From positions 1-64,000 of the forward strand of contig JBEIGE010000012.1 of NCBI GenBank assembly GCA_040382055.1: 64,000 bases of DNA. Reading direction: 5' to 3'. The notes below the pieces were generated by a model. It ran no database searches. It was not told where the DNA came from and saw nothing but the letters and a program-made list of their open reading frames with translations. Shown one piece after another: positions 41,654 through 50,353 of this stretch. This stretch comes from JBEIGE01 sp040382055 (GTDB lineage: Bacteria; Pseudomonadota; Gammaproteobacteria; Burkholderiales; Burkholderiaceae_C). Position 1 is the first letter of the stretch. Every line of letters starts with the position of its first letter. The translations under genes were made by a program, and so were the position numbers.

Positions 41654-44600
41654 CTGACACCACCGAACACGCCGCGTCCACCAGCAATCTGCCAGAAAAC
41701 GCGAACCAGAGCACGCAAGAGAACACCCAGCCCGGCCTCAACAGCCTGTCCAAATCTTTCGAACCCGCGGCCATTGAAGCCCAATGGGGGCCTGAATGGG
41801 AACAACGCGGCTACGGCAAAGCGGGTTTTCGCGGCACCAGCGCGCCGGATGCGGCGGCTGCCGCCGAGGGCAAAAACTTCTCCATCCAGCTGCCGCCCCC
41901 CAACGTGACCGGCACGCTGCATATGGGCCATGCGTTCAACCAGACCATCATGGACAGCCTGACCCGCTACCACCGCATGGCCGGTTTCAACACCGCGTGG
42001 ATTCCGGGCACCGACCACGCCGGCATTGCGACCCAGATCGTGGTGGAGCGCCAGCTGCAAGAGCAAAAAATCAGCCGCCACGACCTGGGCCGCGAGGCCT
42101 TCACCAAGAAGGTGTGGGAGTGGAAAGAAAAGTCCGGCGACACCATCACCACCCAGATGCGCCGCATGGGCGACAGCGTGGACTGGAGCCGCGAGTACTT
42201 CACCATGGACCCCAAGCTGTCGCAAACGGTCACTGAGACCTTTGTGCAGCTCTACGAGCAAGGCCTGATCTACCGCGGCAAACGCCTCGTGAACTGGGAC
42301 CCGGTACTGCAAAGCGCGGTGAGCGACCTGGAAGTGGAGAACGAAGAGCGCAACAGCTTTATGTGGCACATCCTGTACCCGTTCAGCGATGGCCCGCAAA
42401 CCGCGGCTGACGGCACCCCTTTGCGCGGCATGCACATTGCCACCACACGCCCCGAGACCATGCTGGCCGATGGCGCGCTCTGTGTGCACCCCGACGACGA
42501 GCGCTACCAACACCTGATCGGCAAGCTGGTCGACCTGCCCCTGTGCGACCGCAAAATTCCCATCATTGCGGATGATTTCGTCGATAAGGAATTCGGCAGC
42601 GGCTGCGTCAAGATCACTGGTGCGCATGACTTTAACGACTACGCTTGTTCTCAGCGCAACGGGCTGCCGCTGATCACTATCTTCACGCTGGACGCCAAAA
42701 TCAACGAAAACGGCCCCGCCGCCTACCGTGGCCTGGACCGCTACGACTGCCGCAAGGCCGTATTGAAAGACTTGGAAGAACAAGGCTTTCTGGAAAAAGC
42801 CGTGCCCCACAAAAACATGGTACCGGTGTGCGCCCGTACAGGGCAGGTGGTCGAGCCCATGTTGACGGACCAATGGTTTGTCGCGGTGAACAAGTTGGGT
42901 ACCGGCGATGCAACCGGAAAGTCCATTGCCCAAAAAGCCATAGCCGCCGTACAGAGCGGCGAGGTGAAGTTTGTGCCCGAGAACTGGGTCAACACCTACA
43001 ACCAGTGGATGAACAACATCACCGACTGGTGCATCAGCCGCCAGCTGTGGTGGGGGCATCAAATTCCGGCCTGGTATGGCGACAACGGTTCAATTTTTGT
43101 AGCAAAGAATGAAGACCAGGCAAGGGCCAAGGCCACAAAAGAGGGATATACCGGACCCTTGACGCGGGATGAAGACGTGTTAGACACCTGGTACTCCAGC
43201 GCACTGGTTCCGTTTTCAACCATGGGCTGGAACCCCGATGCAGCGGGCGAGCGTACCGGAGCTGCACGCAGCGATTTGGCGAGCGCAGCGAGTATGAGCA
43301 AGGGCGGTTCCGGTACGCTCGCCAGCGGAACCAACGCCAACAGCAAAGCCAACGCCACCAGCCTCGCCGACTACGACCTCTACCTCCCCAGCAGCACCCT
43401 GGTCACCGGCTACGACATCATCTTCTTCTGGGTCGCCCGCATGATCATGATGTCCACGCACTTCACCGGCAAGGTGCCCTTCAAACACGTCTACATCCAC
43501 GGCCTGGTGCGCGATGCGCAGGGCCAGAAAATGAGCAAGAGCGAGGGCAATGTGCTTGATCCGGTTGACCTGATCGACGGCATTGAACTCGGTCCCCTGC
43601 TGACCAAACGCACCACCGGCCTGCGCAAGCCCGAAACCGCGCCGCAGGTCCGTAAAAACACGGAAAAAGAATTTCCCGCCGGTATTCCCGCCTTTGGTGC
43701 CGACGCCCTGCGCTTTACCTTTGCCTCACTGGCCTCGCTGGGACGCAACATCAACTTCGATGCCAAGCGCTGCGAGGGCTACCGCAACTTCTGCAACAAA
43801 CTGTGGAACGCCACCCGCTTTGTGCTGATGAATTGCGAAGGCCAGGACTGCGGGCTCAAAGAACACACCAAAGCAGAATGTGCTGTAGGTGGCCCGGCGC
43901 ATGGATATTTGTCATTCACCGCGGCCGATCGCTGGATTGTGTCTTTGCTGCAGCAAGCAGAGGCCGAAGTGGCCCAGGGCTTTGCTGATTACCGGCTGGA
44001 CAATGTGGCCAACACCGTCTACAACCTGGTCTGGAATGAGTTCTGCGACTGGTACCTGGAAATCGCCAAGGTGCAGATCAGCACCGGCAACGAGGCCCAA
44101 AAACGCGGCACCCGCCGCACCCTCATCCGCACGCTGGAAACCCTGCTGCGACTGGCCCACCCCATCATCCCGTTCATCACCGAGGCTTTATGGCAAAAGG
44201 TGTCCGTGGTTGCGGGGCGGTCCGGCCCGTCTGTGAGCATCGCGGCCTACCCGGTCAGTCAGCCCGAGCGCATAGACCAGGACGCCATAGCCCAGGTTTC
44301 AAAACTCAAGCAGTTGGTTGACGCCTGCCGCAACTTGCGTGGCGAGATGAGCGTGTCTCCTGCCACCCGGCTGCCCCTGTATGCGGTGGCCAGCACGGCG
44401 GCAGAAGCAGTTTTTCTGCGCCAGTCGGCACCGGTGCTGCAAGCGCTGGCCAAGCTCAATGAAGTGCGGGTGTTTGATGACGACACGTCGTGGACCGCAG
44501 CGGCGCAAGCTGCACCGGTGGCCGTGGTGGGTGAGACCCGAATCTGCCTGTTCATGCAAGTGGACGTGGCGGCCGAGAAATTGCGTTTGGGTAAAGAGGT

Positions 44601-44763
44601 GTCGCGCCTTGAGGGAGAAATTGCCAAGGCCCAGGTGAAGTTGGGCAACGAAGCCTTTGTGGCCAAGGCACCACCGGCCGTGATAGAGCAGGAGCGCAAG
44701 CGGGTGGCTGATTTTGTGGCTACGCTGGAGAAGGTCAAAGACCAGCTGGGGCGCTTGGGCTAA
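41650..44763 (+). CDS. valS: Valyl-tRNA synthetase, with a 26-residue stem-loop insertion
   Basis: Class I synthetase charging tRNA-Val, 1037 residues against about 950 in E. coli. The HIGH motif appears as PPNVTGTLHMGHAFN (about 80-95) and KMSKS as GQKMSKSEGN. A coiled-coil tail lies at the C-terminus. Residues 533-558 (GERTGAARSDLASAASMSKG onward) are encoded exactly by a 78-bp stem-loop element at 43246-43323, between the catalytic half-site WNPDA and YLPSSTLVTGYDIIFFW. The N-terminal ~35 residues are also extra. Translation is coupled to the DUF2783 gene. It must be active unless another valS exists. Confidence 0.96.
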   Translation: MTDTTEHAASTSNLPENANQSTQENTQPGLNSLSKSFEPAAIEAQWGPEWEQRGYGKAGFRGTSAPDAAAAAEGKNFSIQLPPPNVTGTLHMGHAFNQTIMDSLTRYHRMAGFNTAWIPGTDHAGIATQIVVERQLQEQKISRHDLGREAFTKKVWEWKEKSGDTITTQMRRMGDSVDWSREYFTMDPKLSQTVTETFVQLYEQGLIYRGKRLVNWDPVLQSAVSDLEVENEERNSFMWHILYPFSDGPQTAADGTPLRGMHIATTRPETMLADGALCVHPDDERYQHLIGKLVDLPLCDRKIPIIADDFVDKEFGSGCVKITGAHDFNDYACSQRNGLPLITIFTLDAKINENGPAAYRGLDRYDCRKAVLKDLEEQGFLEKAVPHKNMVPVCARTGQVVEPMLTDQWFVAVNKLGTGDATGKSIAQKAIAAVQSGEVKFVPENWVNTYNQWMNNITDWCISRQLWWGHQIPAWYGDNGSIFVAKNEDQARAKATKEGYTGPLTRDEDVLDTWYSSALVPFSTMGWNPDAAGERTGAARSDLASAASMSKGGSGTLASGTNANSKANATSLADYDLYLPSSTLVTGYDIIFFWVARMIMMSTHFTGKVPFKHVYIHGLVRDAQGQKMSKSEGNVLDPVDLIDGIELGPLLTKRTTGLRKPETAPQVRKNTEKEFPAGIPAFGADALRFTFASLASLGRNINFDAKRCEGYRNFCNKLWNATRFVLMNCEGQDCGLKEHTKAECAVGGPAHGYLSFTAADRWIVSLLQQAEAEVAQGFADYRLDNVANTVYNLVWNEFCDWYLEIAKVQISTGNEAQKRGTRRTLIRTLETLLRLAHPIIPFITEALWQKVSVVAGRSGPSVSIAAYPVSQPERIDQDAIAQVSKLKQLVDACRNLRGEMSVSPATRLPLYAVASTAAEAVFLRQSAPVLQALAKLNEVRVFDDDTSWTAAAQAAPVAVVGETRICLFMQVDVAAEKLRLGKEVSRLEGEIAKAQVKLGNEAFVAKAPPAVIEQERKRVADFVATLEKVKDQLGRLG
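43246..43323. repeat. Stem-loop element, type D, inside valS
   Basis: GGCGAGCGTACCGGA (43246-43260) and its perfect reverse complement (43309-43323) flank a 48-nt loop that includes GGCGAGCGCAGCGAG. The element is 78 bp, exactly codons 533-558, starting and ending on codon boundaries. Its layout matches the type A and C elements although the loop is unrelated. Confidence 0.8.
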
Positions 44764-44784
44764 CACCAAGCCTGCGGATCTCCA

Positions 44785-44830
44785 CCCCGAAGACTGGTTC
44801 AGACGGGTTCGGTACCGGTCAACTTCGGGG
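44785..44830. terminator. Hairpin between convergent valS and tusA
   Basis: CCCCGAAG (44785-44792) and CTTCGGGG (44823-44830) are perfect complements, extended by ACTGGT/ACCGGT inside. There is no T-run on either side, so it is a weak candidate for a bidirectional terminator or mRNA end-stabiliser. Confidence 0.4.
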
Positions 44831-44838
44831 GTTGCGAC

Positions 44839-45066
44839 TCAGCGACGCCGCATCACGTGGATAAAGTCGTTGTCCTGGGTGGTCTGTTCCAGCAACTCGT
44901 TGCCGGTCTGCTTTGCAAAAGCCACAAAATCACGCACCGAACCGGCGTCCGTTGAGACAATTTTCAGGGTCTGGCCGCTGGCCATGTCTGACAAGGCCTT
45001 TTTGGCTTTCAGGATGGGCAGGGGGCAGTTCAAGCCACGGGCGTCAAGTTCTTTATCAATGATCAT
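44839..45066 (-). CDS. tusA: Sulfur carrier protein TusA (SirA family)
   Basis: A 75-residue persulfide carrier with the family motif LDARGLNCPLPILKAKKAL, whose Cys accepts sulfur, and a C-terminal DNDFIHVMRRR. TusA relays sulfur for tRNA 2-thiouridine formation and other pathways. ATG 45066 follows an AAGGAAGAA stretch; an open frame to 45195 overlaps the Nudix gene. Nearby cysM is also sulfur-related. Confidence 0.92.
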   Translation of the reverse strand: MIIDKELDARGLNCPLPILKAKKALSDMASGQTLKIVSTDAGSVRDFVAFAKQTGNELLEQTTQDNDFIHVMRRR

Positions 45067-45115
45067 CTCAAGTTCTTCCTTGTTCTCAGTGCGAGCGCAG
45101 CGGATTTTAAGCTGC

Positions 45116-45655
45116 TTAAGCGCTGGCTGACGTCTTGGGCCAATCCATAAACTGGGGCTCGTGCCCGCGCGAGCGCAACCAGTCTGCAAGCGCATAGCCC
45201 GTGCCTGCCGGCCAGCACCTGACCTGGTCGGGACTGTACAAGCGGTAATCGATCAATTCTGGCGACAAGCGGATTTGCCCTTCGCACACGGCATGGTAGG
45301 CAATGATGACCTGGTTCATGCGCTGAAAGTCATACACACCAATAAGATTGATTTGCGTGGCTTGAAGGTTGGTCTCTTCCTGAATCTCGCGCTCAATGCC
45401 CGCTTGGGGTGTTTCACCGGCTTCCATAAAACCGGTGATCAGCGCATACATTTTGTGGGCCCAGGCGGCATTGCGCGCCAGCAAGACCTGGCCCTGGTAT
45501 TCAACAACGGCAGCCAGCACCGGCACCGGGTTGTTCCAGTGGGTATAGCCGCAGGCCACACACCGCAAACGCTCTTTCTCGCCCCCGTCCTCGAGTTGCG
45601 CCAACCACTGCAGCGGCTGGGCGCATTGTGGGCAAAACCGGAAAGCGCCGCTCAT
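45116..45655 (-). CDS. Nudix hydrolase of the NudC type
   Basis: A 179-residue protein with an N-terminal zinc ribbon (FCPQCAQPL ... LRCVACGYTHWNNP) and a Nudix box GFMEAGETPQAGIEREIQEETNL that keeps the catalytic REIQEE core but has Asn in place of the usual final Gly. NudC removes NAD caps from RNA and hydrolyses NADH. It is shorter than E. coli NudC (257) and lacks the N-terminal domain. Its start overlaps the cysM stop (ATGA). Confidence 0.85.
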   Translation of the reverse strand: MSGAFRFCPQCAQPLQWLAQLEDGGEKERLRCVACGYTHWNNPVPVLAAVVEYQGQVLLARNAAWAHKMYALITGFMEAGETPQAGIEREIQEETNLQATQINLIGVYDFQRMNQVIIAYHAVCEGQIRLSPELIDYRLYSPDQVRCWPAGTGYALADWLRSRGHEPQFMDWPKTSASA

Positions 45656-46554
45656 GCGGGAAACACGCCGGTTGAGAGGTAGCGGTCACCCCGGTCACAG
45701 ACAATAAAAACAATGGTGGCGTTTTCCACCCGCTTGGCAAGCTCCAGCGCCACCCAGCACGCCCCGGCCGCAGAAATGCCCGCAAAAATACCTTCTTCGC
45801 GGGCCATGCGCCGGCACATCTCTTCGGCGTCTTCCTGGCTGACCAGCATCAGCTCATCCACATGGGAAGCGTCATAAATCTTGGGCAGGTATTCCTCGGG
45901 CCATTTGCGAATACCAGGGATACGGGAGCCGTCCTGCGGCTGGGCCCCCACAATTTGCACCAGTGCGTTCTTTTCTTTCAGGTAACGAGACACGCCGGTG
46001 ATGGTGCCGGTGGTGCCCATGGCGCTGACAAAATGGGTCACACGACCTTGCGTGTCCGCCCAGATTTCGGGGCCGGTGGTCTCATAGTGAATGCGCGGGT
46101 TGTCCAAGTTGGCAAACTGGTCCAGCACCCGGCCTTTGCCGTTGCGCTCCATCTGGCTGGCCAGATCACGCGCGTATTCCATGCCGCCGGATTTCGGGGT
46201 CAGGATCAGCTCGGCACCAAAGGCCTTCATGGTTTGTGCCCGCTCAATGGACAGGTCCTCCGGCATGATCAGCACCATGCGGTAGCCCTTGATGGCCGCA
46301 GCCATGGCCAGGGCAATGCCGGTGTTGCCGGAAGTCGCCTCGATCAGGGTGTCGCCCGGCTTGATTTCCCCACGCTCCTGGGCACGGGCAATCATGGACA
46401 GGGCCGGCCTGTCTTTGACCGAGCCCGCCGGGTTGTTGCCTTCAAGCTTGCCCAAAATGATATTGCCACGGGCTGCGTTTTGGGCAGCATCAATGCGCTG
46501 CAAAGCCACCAAGGGGGTTTTGCCAATCGCGTCTTCTATGGTTGGATATGTCAT
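45652..46554 (-). CDS. cysM: Cysteine synthase B
   Basis: PLP enzyme of 300 residues making cysteine (or S-sulfocysteine) from O-acetylserine. The PLP lysine lies in KLEGNNPAGSVKDRPAL (about 46), with the substrate loop EATSGNTGIALAMA and phosphate-binding ITGVSRYL downstream. The NPAGSVKDRPA form and the length favour CysM over CysK. A diverged copy of its first ~15 codons and upstream region lies 7 kb away next to tRNA-Leu. Confidence 0.95.
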   Translation of the reverse strand: MTYPTIEDAIGKTPLVALQRIDAAQNAARGNIILGKLEGNNPAGSVKDRPALSMIARAQERGEIKPGDTLIEATSGNTGIALAMAAAIKGYRMVLIMPEDLSIERAQTMKAFGAELILTPKSGGMEYARDLASQMERNGKGRVLDQFANLDNPRIHYETTGPEIWADTQGRVTHFVSAMGTTGTITGVSRYLKEKNALVQIVGAQPQDGSRIPGIRKWPEEYLPKIYDASHVDELMLVSQEDAEEMCRRMAREEGIFAGISAAGACWVALELAKRVENATIVFIVCDRGDRYLSTGVFPA

Positions 46555-46577
46555 CCGCCCTACTGTGCCATAACTTC
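46513..46577 (+). repeat. Direct repeat, copy 1 (cysM 5' end)
   Basis: This segment covers cysM codons 1 to about 14 and the adjacent upstream DNA. GGTTTTGCCAATCGCGTCTT (46516-46535) is identical to 53545-53564, followed in both by TGGTTGGATA, ACTGTGC and ATAA at similar spacing. The two copies, in the same orientation, bracket 46.6-53.5 kb. Confidence 0.75.
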
Positions 46578-46794
46578 AAGCATTTCCCGCTCATTGGCCA
46601 CCTCACCTTGCGTATCGCAGCCTCTACCTGAGCCCTGGCTTTGGCAACACTTTTGAAGCCGAACGTACTGATTTGGTGAACTTTTCGGGTTAACCCTGTC
46701 AGGGATGTCCCTTCATCAGCAGCCATATTCCCATTTTGTAAGTTTTCCGTAAGGAGGCCACTAAAAATGCGTCCCAACGACAGGCAAACACCCA

Positions 46795-47094
46795 ATGCTT
46801 CTGATTTATTCCTCCCTCAAACTCGTAGCCGAAATTGCGCTGATGGCAATGCTGGGCCAATGGCTGCTCGGATTGCTGGCCGGAGCGCGCAGGGACTCGA
46901 ACATTTTTTATCAGATTCTGCAGGTCATCACACGCCCGTTTACCTGGGCGGCCAGGCTGCTCAGCCCCAAGCAGCTGGTGATTGACCGCCACGTGCCTTT
47001 GGTGGCTTTTTTGCTGGTCCTGATGATCTGGGTCTTTGCCACGATTCTGAAAATCCAGACCTGCGTTGAAATCGGGGTTGCGCAATGTCAATGA
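46795..47094 (+). CDS. Small integral membrane protein
   Basis: A 99-residue hydrophobic protein with helices at about 3-28 and 66-86. I do not recognise a family. A strong AAGGAGG (46751-46757) serves not this ATG but another ATG at 46767, whose frame (72 codons) overlaps this one. The membrane frame is preferred for its protein-like composition and its overlap with the TPR gene, but the start is uncertain. The 212 bp between cysM and 46767 hold no other gene I can support. Confidence 0.6.
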   Translation: MLLIYSSLKLVAEIALMAMLGQWLLGLLAGARRDSNIFYQILQVITRPFTWAARLLSPKQLVIDRHVPLVAFLLVLMIWVFATILKIQTCVEIGVAQCQ

Positions 47095-47669
47095 GTAACC
47101 GCATCAATTACCTCTTCCTGCGACTGCAGGGCATGGCCCTGCTGGTGTTCAACCAGAAGCAGGCCGCGTTGTCGCGTTTCGATGCCATGTTGGTGCTGCG
47201 GCCCGATGACCGCTATGCACTGGCCAGCCGCGCCCATGTGCTGGCCCAATTGGGCCAGCGGTCGCTGGCCATTGCTGCGCTCAGGCAGCTGGTTGCGCAA
47301 CAGACCGTCAATTCGGCCGCCTGGTTCAATCTGGGCTACATGCTTGAGGAAGACAAACAGCATGAAGCGGCCGAGGCGGCATTCCGGCGTGCGCTGGAGA
47401 TTGAACCCCTGATGGATCGGGCCTGGTATGGCCTGGCTCTCATCCTGATCCAGACCCATCGGTATGACGAAGCGGTGCTTGCACTGAAACGAAATACTGA
47501 ACTGCAGCCCATGAGTCCGTTTGGCTGGTATCAGCTGGCGCGGGTTCATGTAGACCGGCACGAACCTGAGGAGGCGGTGAAGATCATTCGCCATCTCCGG
47601 GGGTTCGAGCCCAAAGTGGCGGCTCAGCTGGAACGCGAAACAGGATTGCGTGCTGCGCCATCCGCGTAA
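47085..47669 (+). CDS. Tetratricopeptide repeat protein
   Basis: A 194-residue protein with about three to four TPR units (for example AAWFNLGYMLEEDKQHEAAEAAFRRALEIEP and AWYGLALILIQTHRYDEAVLALKR, positions about 85-145). TPR arrays mediate protein contacts. The start overlaps the preceding membrane gene, via ATG 47085 or an ATGA at 47091, so the two may form a unit. No catalytic domain is seen. Confidence 0.8.
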   Translation: MSMSNRINYLFLRLQGMALLVFNQKQAALSRFDAMLVLRPDDRYALASRAHVLAQLGQRSLAIAALRQLVAQQTVNSAAWFNLGYMLEEDKQHEAAEAAFRRALEIEPLMDRAWYGLALILIQTHRYDEAVLALKRNTELQPMSPFGWYQLARVHVDRHEPEEAVKIIRHLRGFEPKVAAQLERETGLRAAPSA

Positions 47670-47816
47670 TTGAGTTGAGCAGTCTCGTAGAGTAGAAGAA
47701 GGGGCGGGAATCTCGCCCTGGTATTGAAGAAGCCGCGATCATGCATGCAGGCAACATCCTGCTGTGTGCTGGTCGCGAATTGCCCGCAAGGGTTTTATCT
47801 TGGAGGTAGGTTGAAC

Positions 47817-48077
47817 ATGCAAGTGTCCGAAAACCATCGTCGGTATTGGCAAAAGAACCTGAACATCACAGCAATCCTGCTGGCGATCTGGTTCGTTGTC
47901 ACGTTTGTCGTGAGCTATTTTGCTCGTGACTTGAACTTCAACTTCTTTGGCTGGCCTTTCAGCTTCTGGGTTGGTGCTCAAGGCTCTCTCGTTGCGTACT
48001 GCCTGATCATCTGGTACTACGCTCGCTACATGAACAAGCTTGACATCGAACACGGTGTTCAAGAGACTGAGGAGTAA
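47817..48077 (+). CDS. DUF4212 protein, putative symporter small subunit
   Basis: An 86-residue membrane protein with two helices (about 15-38 and 48-70) starting MQVSENHRRYWQKNLNITA. DUF4212 proteins lie directly before sodium:solute symporters of the VC_2705 group and are thought to be their small subunit. GGAGGTAGG precedes ATG 47817. The next gene starts 3 bp after its stop. The 147-bp gap upstream (47670-47816) shows nothing certain. Confidence 0.88.
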   Translation: MQVSENHRRYWQKNLNITAILLAIWFVVTFVVSYFARDLNFNFFGWPFSFWVGAQGSLVAYCLIIWYYARYMNKLDIEHGVQETEE

Positions 48078-48080
48078 ACC

Positions 48081-50201
48081 ATGGCAGGAATGTTTGGTAA
48101 TGACGCGGGACCCAGTTCTGCAGCGTCCAACAGAGAGTTCAAAAAGGGCCTGAACAAGGTGTACAAGTGGTACACCGGCGGGTTCTTGATATTCGTGGTG
48201 GCGCTGGCCATCCTGGAGCAGATGGGCCTGCCCCGCTCCTGGATTGGCTTCATCTTCCTGGTGGCCACTATTGGCCTGTACGCAGGTATCGGCATCATGA
48301 GCCGCACCACCGACGCCGCCGAGTATTACGTGGCGGGCCGTCGCGTCCCTGCGGTGTACAACGGCATGGCCACGGGTGCTGACTGGATGTCTGCCGCCTC
48401 CTTCATCGGCATGGCCGGTACGCTGTACCTCACCGGTTACGGCGGACTGGCTTTCATCATGGGATGGACCGGGGGCTACTGCCTCGTGGCGCTGTTCCTA
48501 GCGCCGTATCTGCGCAAGTTTGGTCAGTTCACCATCCCTGACTTTCTGGGCGAGCGCTATGGTGGCAACGCCGCCCGCTTTGTCGGTATCCTCATTGCCA
48601 TTCTGGTGTCCTTCGTTTACGTGGTGGCACAAATTTATGGCGTGGGACTGATCACTGCCCGTTTGACAGGTGTGGCCTTCGAACTTGGAATTTTCCTTGG
48701 ACTGGCCGGCATTCTTGTGTGTTCTTTCCTGGGCGGTATGCGTGCCGTGACCTGGACACAGGTGGCCCAGTACATCATCCTGATCGTGGCTTACATGATT
48801 CCGGTGGTGTGGCTCTCGGTCAAACAGACCAGTGTTCCAGTTCCCCAGATCATCTATGGCGCTCAGCTTGAAAAAGTTACCGCCAAAGAAAAGGTTCTGA
48901 CGACTGACGCCAAAGAGCTGGAAGTTCGCGAGATTTTCAAACAGCGTTCGGCATCCCTGGCTGAGAAGCTGAAAGATCCCGCTGCTGCGCTGGCTGCTGA
49001 CAAGGCTGCTGCCGAGCAGAAAATCGCAGACCTGAAGGCTGCAACGGCACCCGCAGCAGAAATCGCTGCAGCCGAGAAGGCCTTGGCCGGACTACCCAAG
49101 GATGCTGAGGCTGCCAAAGCGGCCTGGACACGAGCCAAAGCCAGTGCCGACACCAAGGCGCGGCCCCTCAATGGCATGACACCTCACGCACAGGCCTTTG
49201 CCGGCGATCCCAACGGAGATGCCAAGGCACAGGAAACTTTCGATACCTCCCGACGCAACTTCCTGGCGCTGGTGTTCTGTCTGATGGTCGGTACCGCTGC
49301 ATTGCCGCACATCCTGATGCGTTACTACACCGTGCCGAGCGTGAAGGAGGCCCGCGAATCCGTGACCTGGTCACTGTTCTTCATCTTCCTGCTGTATTTC
49401 ACGGCACCCGCCCTGGCAGTGCTGGTGAAGTACGAGGTGTTGTCGGTACTGGTAGGCACACCGTTTGATCAGCTACCGGCCTGGGTAAATTCCTGGGCCA
49501 AGGTAGATCCGACCCTGCTGGCCGTGACCGACATCAACAAGGACAACATTCTGCAACTCAACGAGATGACCATAGGCGGGGACATCATCGTGTTGGCAAC
49601 CCCTGAAATTGGTGGCCTGCCCTACGTGATTTCCGGTCTCGTGGCAGCCGGTGGCCTGGCAGCTGCCCTGTCCACCGCTGATGGCTTGCTGCTGACCATT
49701 GCAAATGCCTTGAGCCATGACCTGTACTACAAGATGATTGATCCCAATGCGTCCACAAGCCGCCGGGTGACATTGTCCAAGACCCTGCTTCTCGTCGTGG
49801 CCTTGGCCGCGGCGTATGTGGCGTCGCTCAAAGTGGCGGACATTTTGTTCCTGGTCTCTGCCGCGTTCTCGCTGGCTGCCGCTGGTTTCTTCCCGGCACT
49901 GGTTCTGGGTGTGTTCTGGAAGCGCGCCACCGGACCCGCCGCCGTGCTGGGTATGCTGGCTGGTGTCTCTATCACGTTCTATTACATGGCCGTCAACCAA
50001 CCCTGGCTGCGTACCGTGTTTAATGTCACCGATCCGGTTTCCCTGTGGTGGGGCATACAGCCCATCTCGGCCGGTGTCTTTGGCATGCCTATCGGTCTGG
50101 CCGTGATGATTCTGGTAAGCCTGGTCACACCAGCGCCTTCACAGAAAATTCAGGAGCTGATTGAGCATGTTCGCTACCCCAACCTCAAGGGTTCAAGCTG
50201 A
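48081..50201 (+). CDS. Sodium:solute symporter, VC_2705 subfamily (ActP-like)
   Basis: A 706-residue transporter of the SSS family, probably for acetate or another short carboxylate. Family features include the N-terminal AEYYVAGRRVPAVYNGMATGADWMSAASFIGMAG and TAALPHILMRYYTVPS. Between helices, residues of about 255-400 form an Ala/Lys/Glu-rich, likely coiled-coil insert (LKDPAAALAADKAAAEQK...) absent from classical ActP. It is paired with the DUF4212 protein and followed by a CBS/DUF294 regulator gene, a combination I know from other betaproteobacteria. A strong terminator follows. Confidence 0.9.
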   Translation: MAGMFGNDAGPSSAASNREFKKGLNKVYKWYTGGFLIFVVALAILEQMGLPRSWIGFIFLVATIGLYAGIGIMSRTTDAAEYYVAGRRVPAVYNGMATGADWMSAASFIGMAGTLYLTGYGGLAFIMGWTGGYCLVALFLAPYLRKFGQFTIPDFLGERYGGNAARFVGILIAILVSFVYVVAQIYGVGLITARLTGVAFELGIFLGLAGILVCSFLGGMRAVTWTQVAQYIILIVAYMIPVVWLSVKQTSVPVPQIIYGAQLEKVTAKEKVLTTDAKELEVREIFKQRSASLAEKLKDPAAALAADKAAAEQKIADLKAATAPAAEIAAAEKALAGLPKDAEAAKAAWTRAKASADTKARPLNGMTPHAQAFAGDPNGDAKAQETFDTSRRNFLALVFCLMVGTAALPHILMRYYTVPSVKEARESVTWSLFFIFLLYFTAPALAVLVKYEVLSVLVGTPFDQLPAWVNSWAKVDPTLLAVTDINKDNILQLNEMTIGGDIIVLATPEIGGLPYVISGLVAAGGLAAALSTADGLLLTIANALSHDLYYKMIDPNASTSRRVTLSKTLLLVVALAAAYVASLKVADILFLVSAAFSLAAAGFFPALVLGVFWKRATGPAAVLGMLAGVSITFYYMAVNQPWLRTVFNVTDPVSLWWGIQPISAGVFGMPIGLAVMILVSLVTPAPSQKIQELIEHVRYPNLKGSS

Positions 50202-50241
50202 CAGGCTTTATGACTGAAGTCTGATCCAGGTCAGACACCAG

Positions 50242-50271
50242 GCCCGGCAATGCAAATTGCCGGGCTTTTTT
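50242..50271 (+). terminator. Intrinsic terminator after the symporter gene
   Basis: GCCCGGCAA (50242-50250) and TTGCCGGGC (50257-50265) form a perfect 9-bp stem with a 6-nt loop, followed by TTTTTT. It separates the symporter operon from the DUF294/CBS gene. Confidence 0.92.
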
Positions 50272-50353
50272 CTTGGCCGCTGCGCTATGCTTGGAGCCAC
50301 CCCCCACTCACAGGGGATTGGGTAGCTTCAACGCAAGACGGGAGACAGCACGC

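Noticed and set aside
41506..43062. 518-codon frame on the minus strand
   Set aside because: Lies entirely antisense to the DUF2783 gene and valS; GC-rich codons on the opposite strand produce long shadow frames.
46490..46795. Minus-strand frame upstream of cysM
   Set aside because: Part of it looks protein-like (VHQISTFGFKSVAKARAQVE), but it overlaps the start of cysM in another frame, and I could match it to no family. It may be a decayed gene, but support is too thin.
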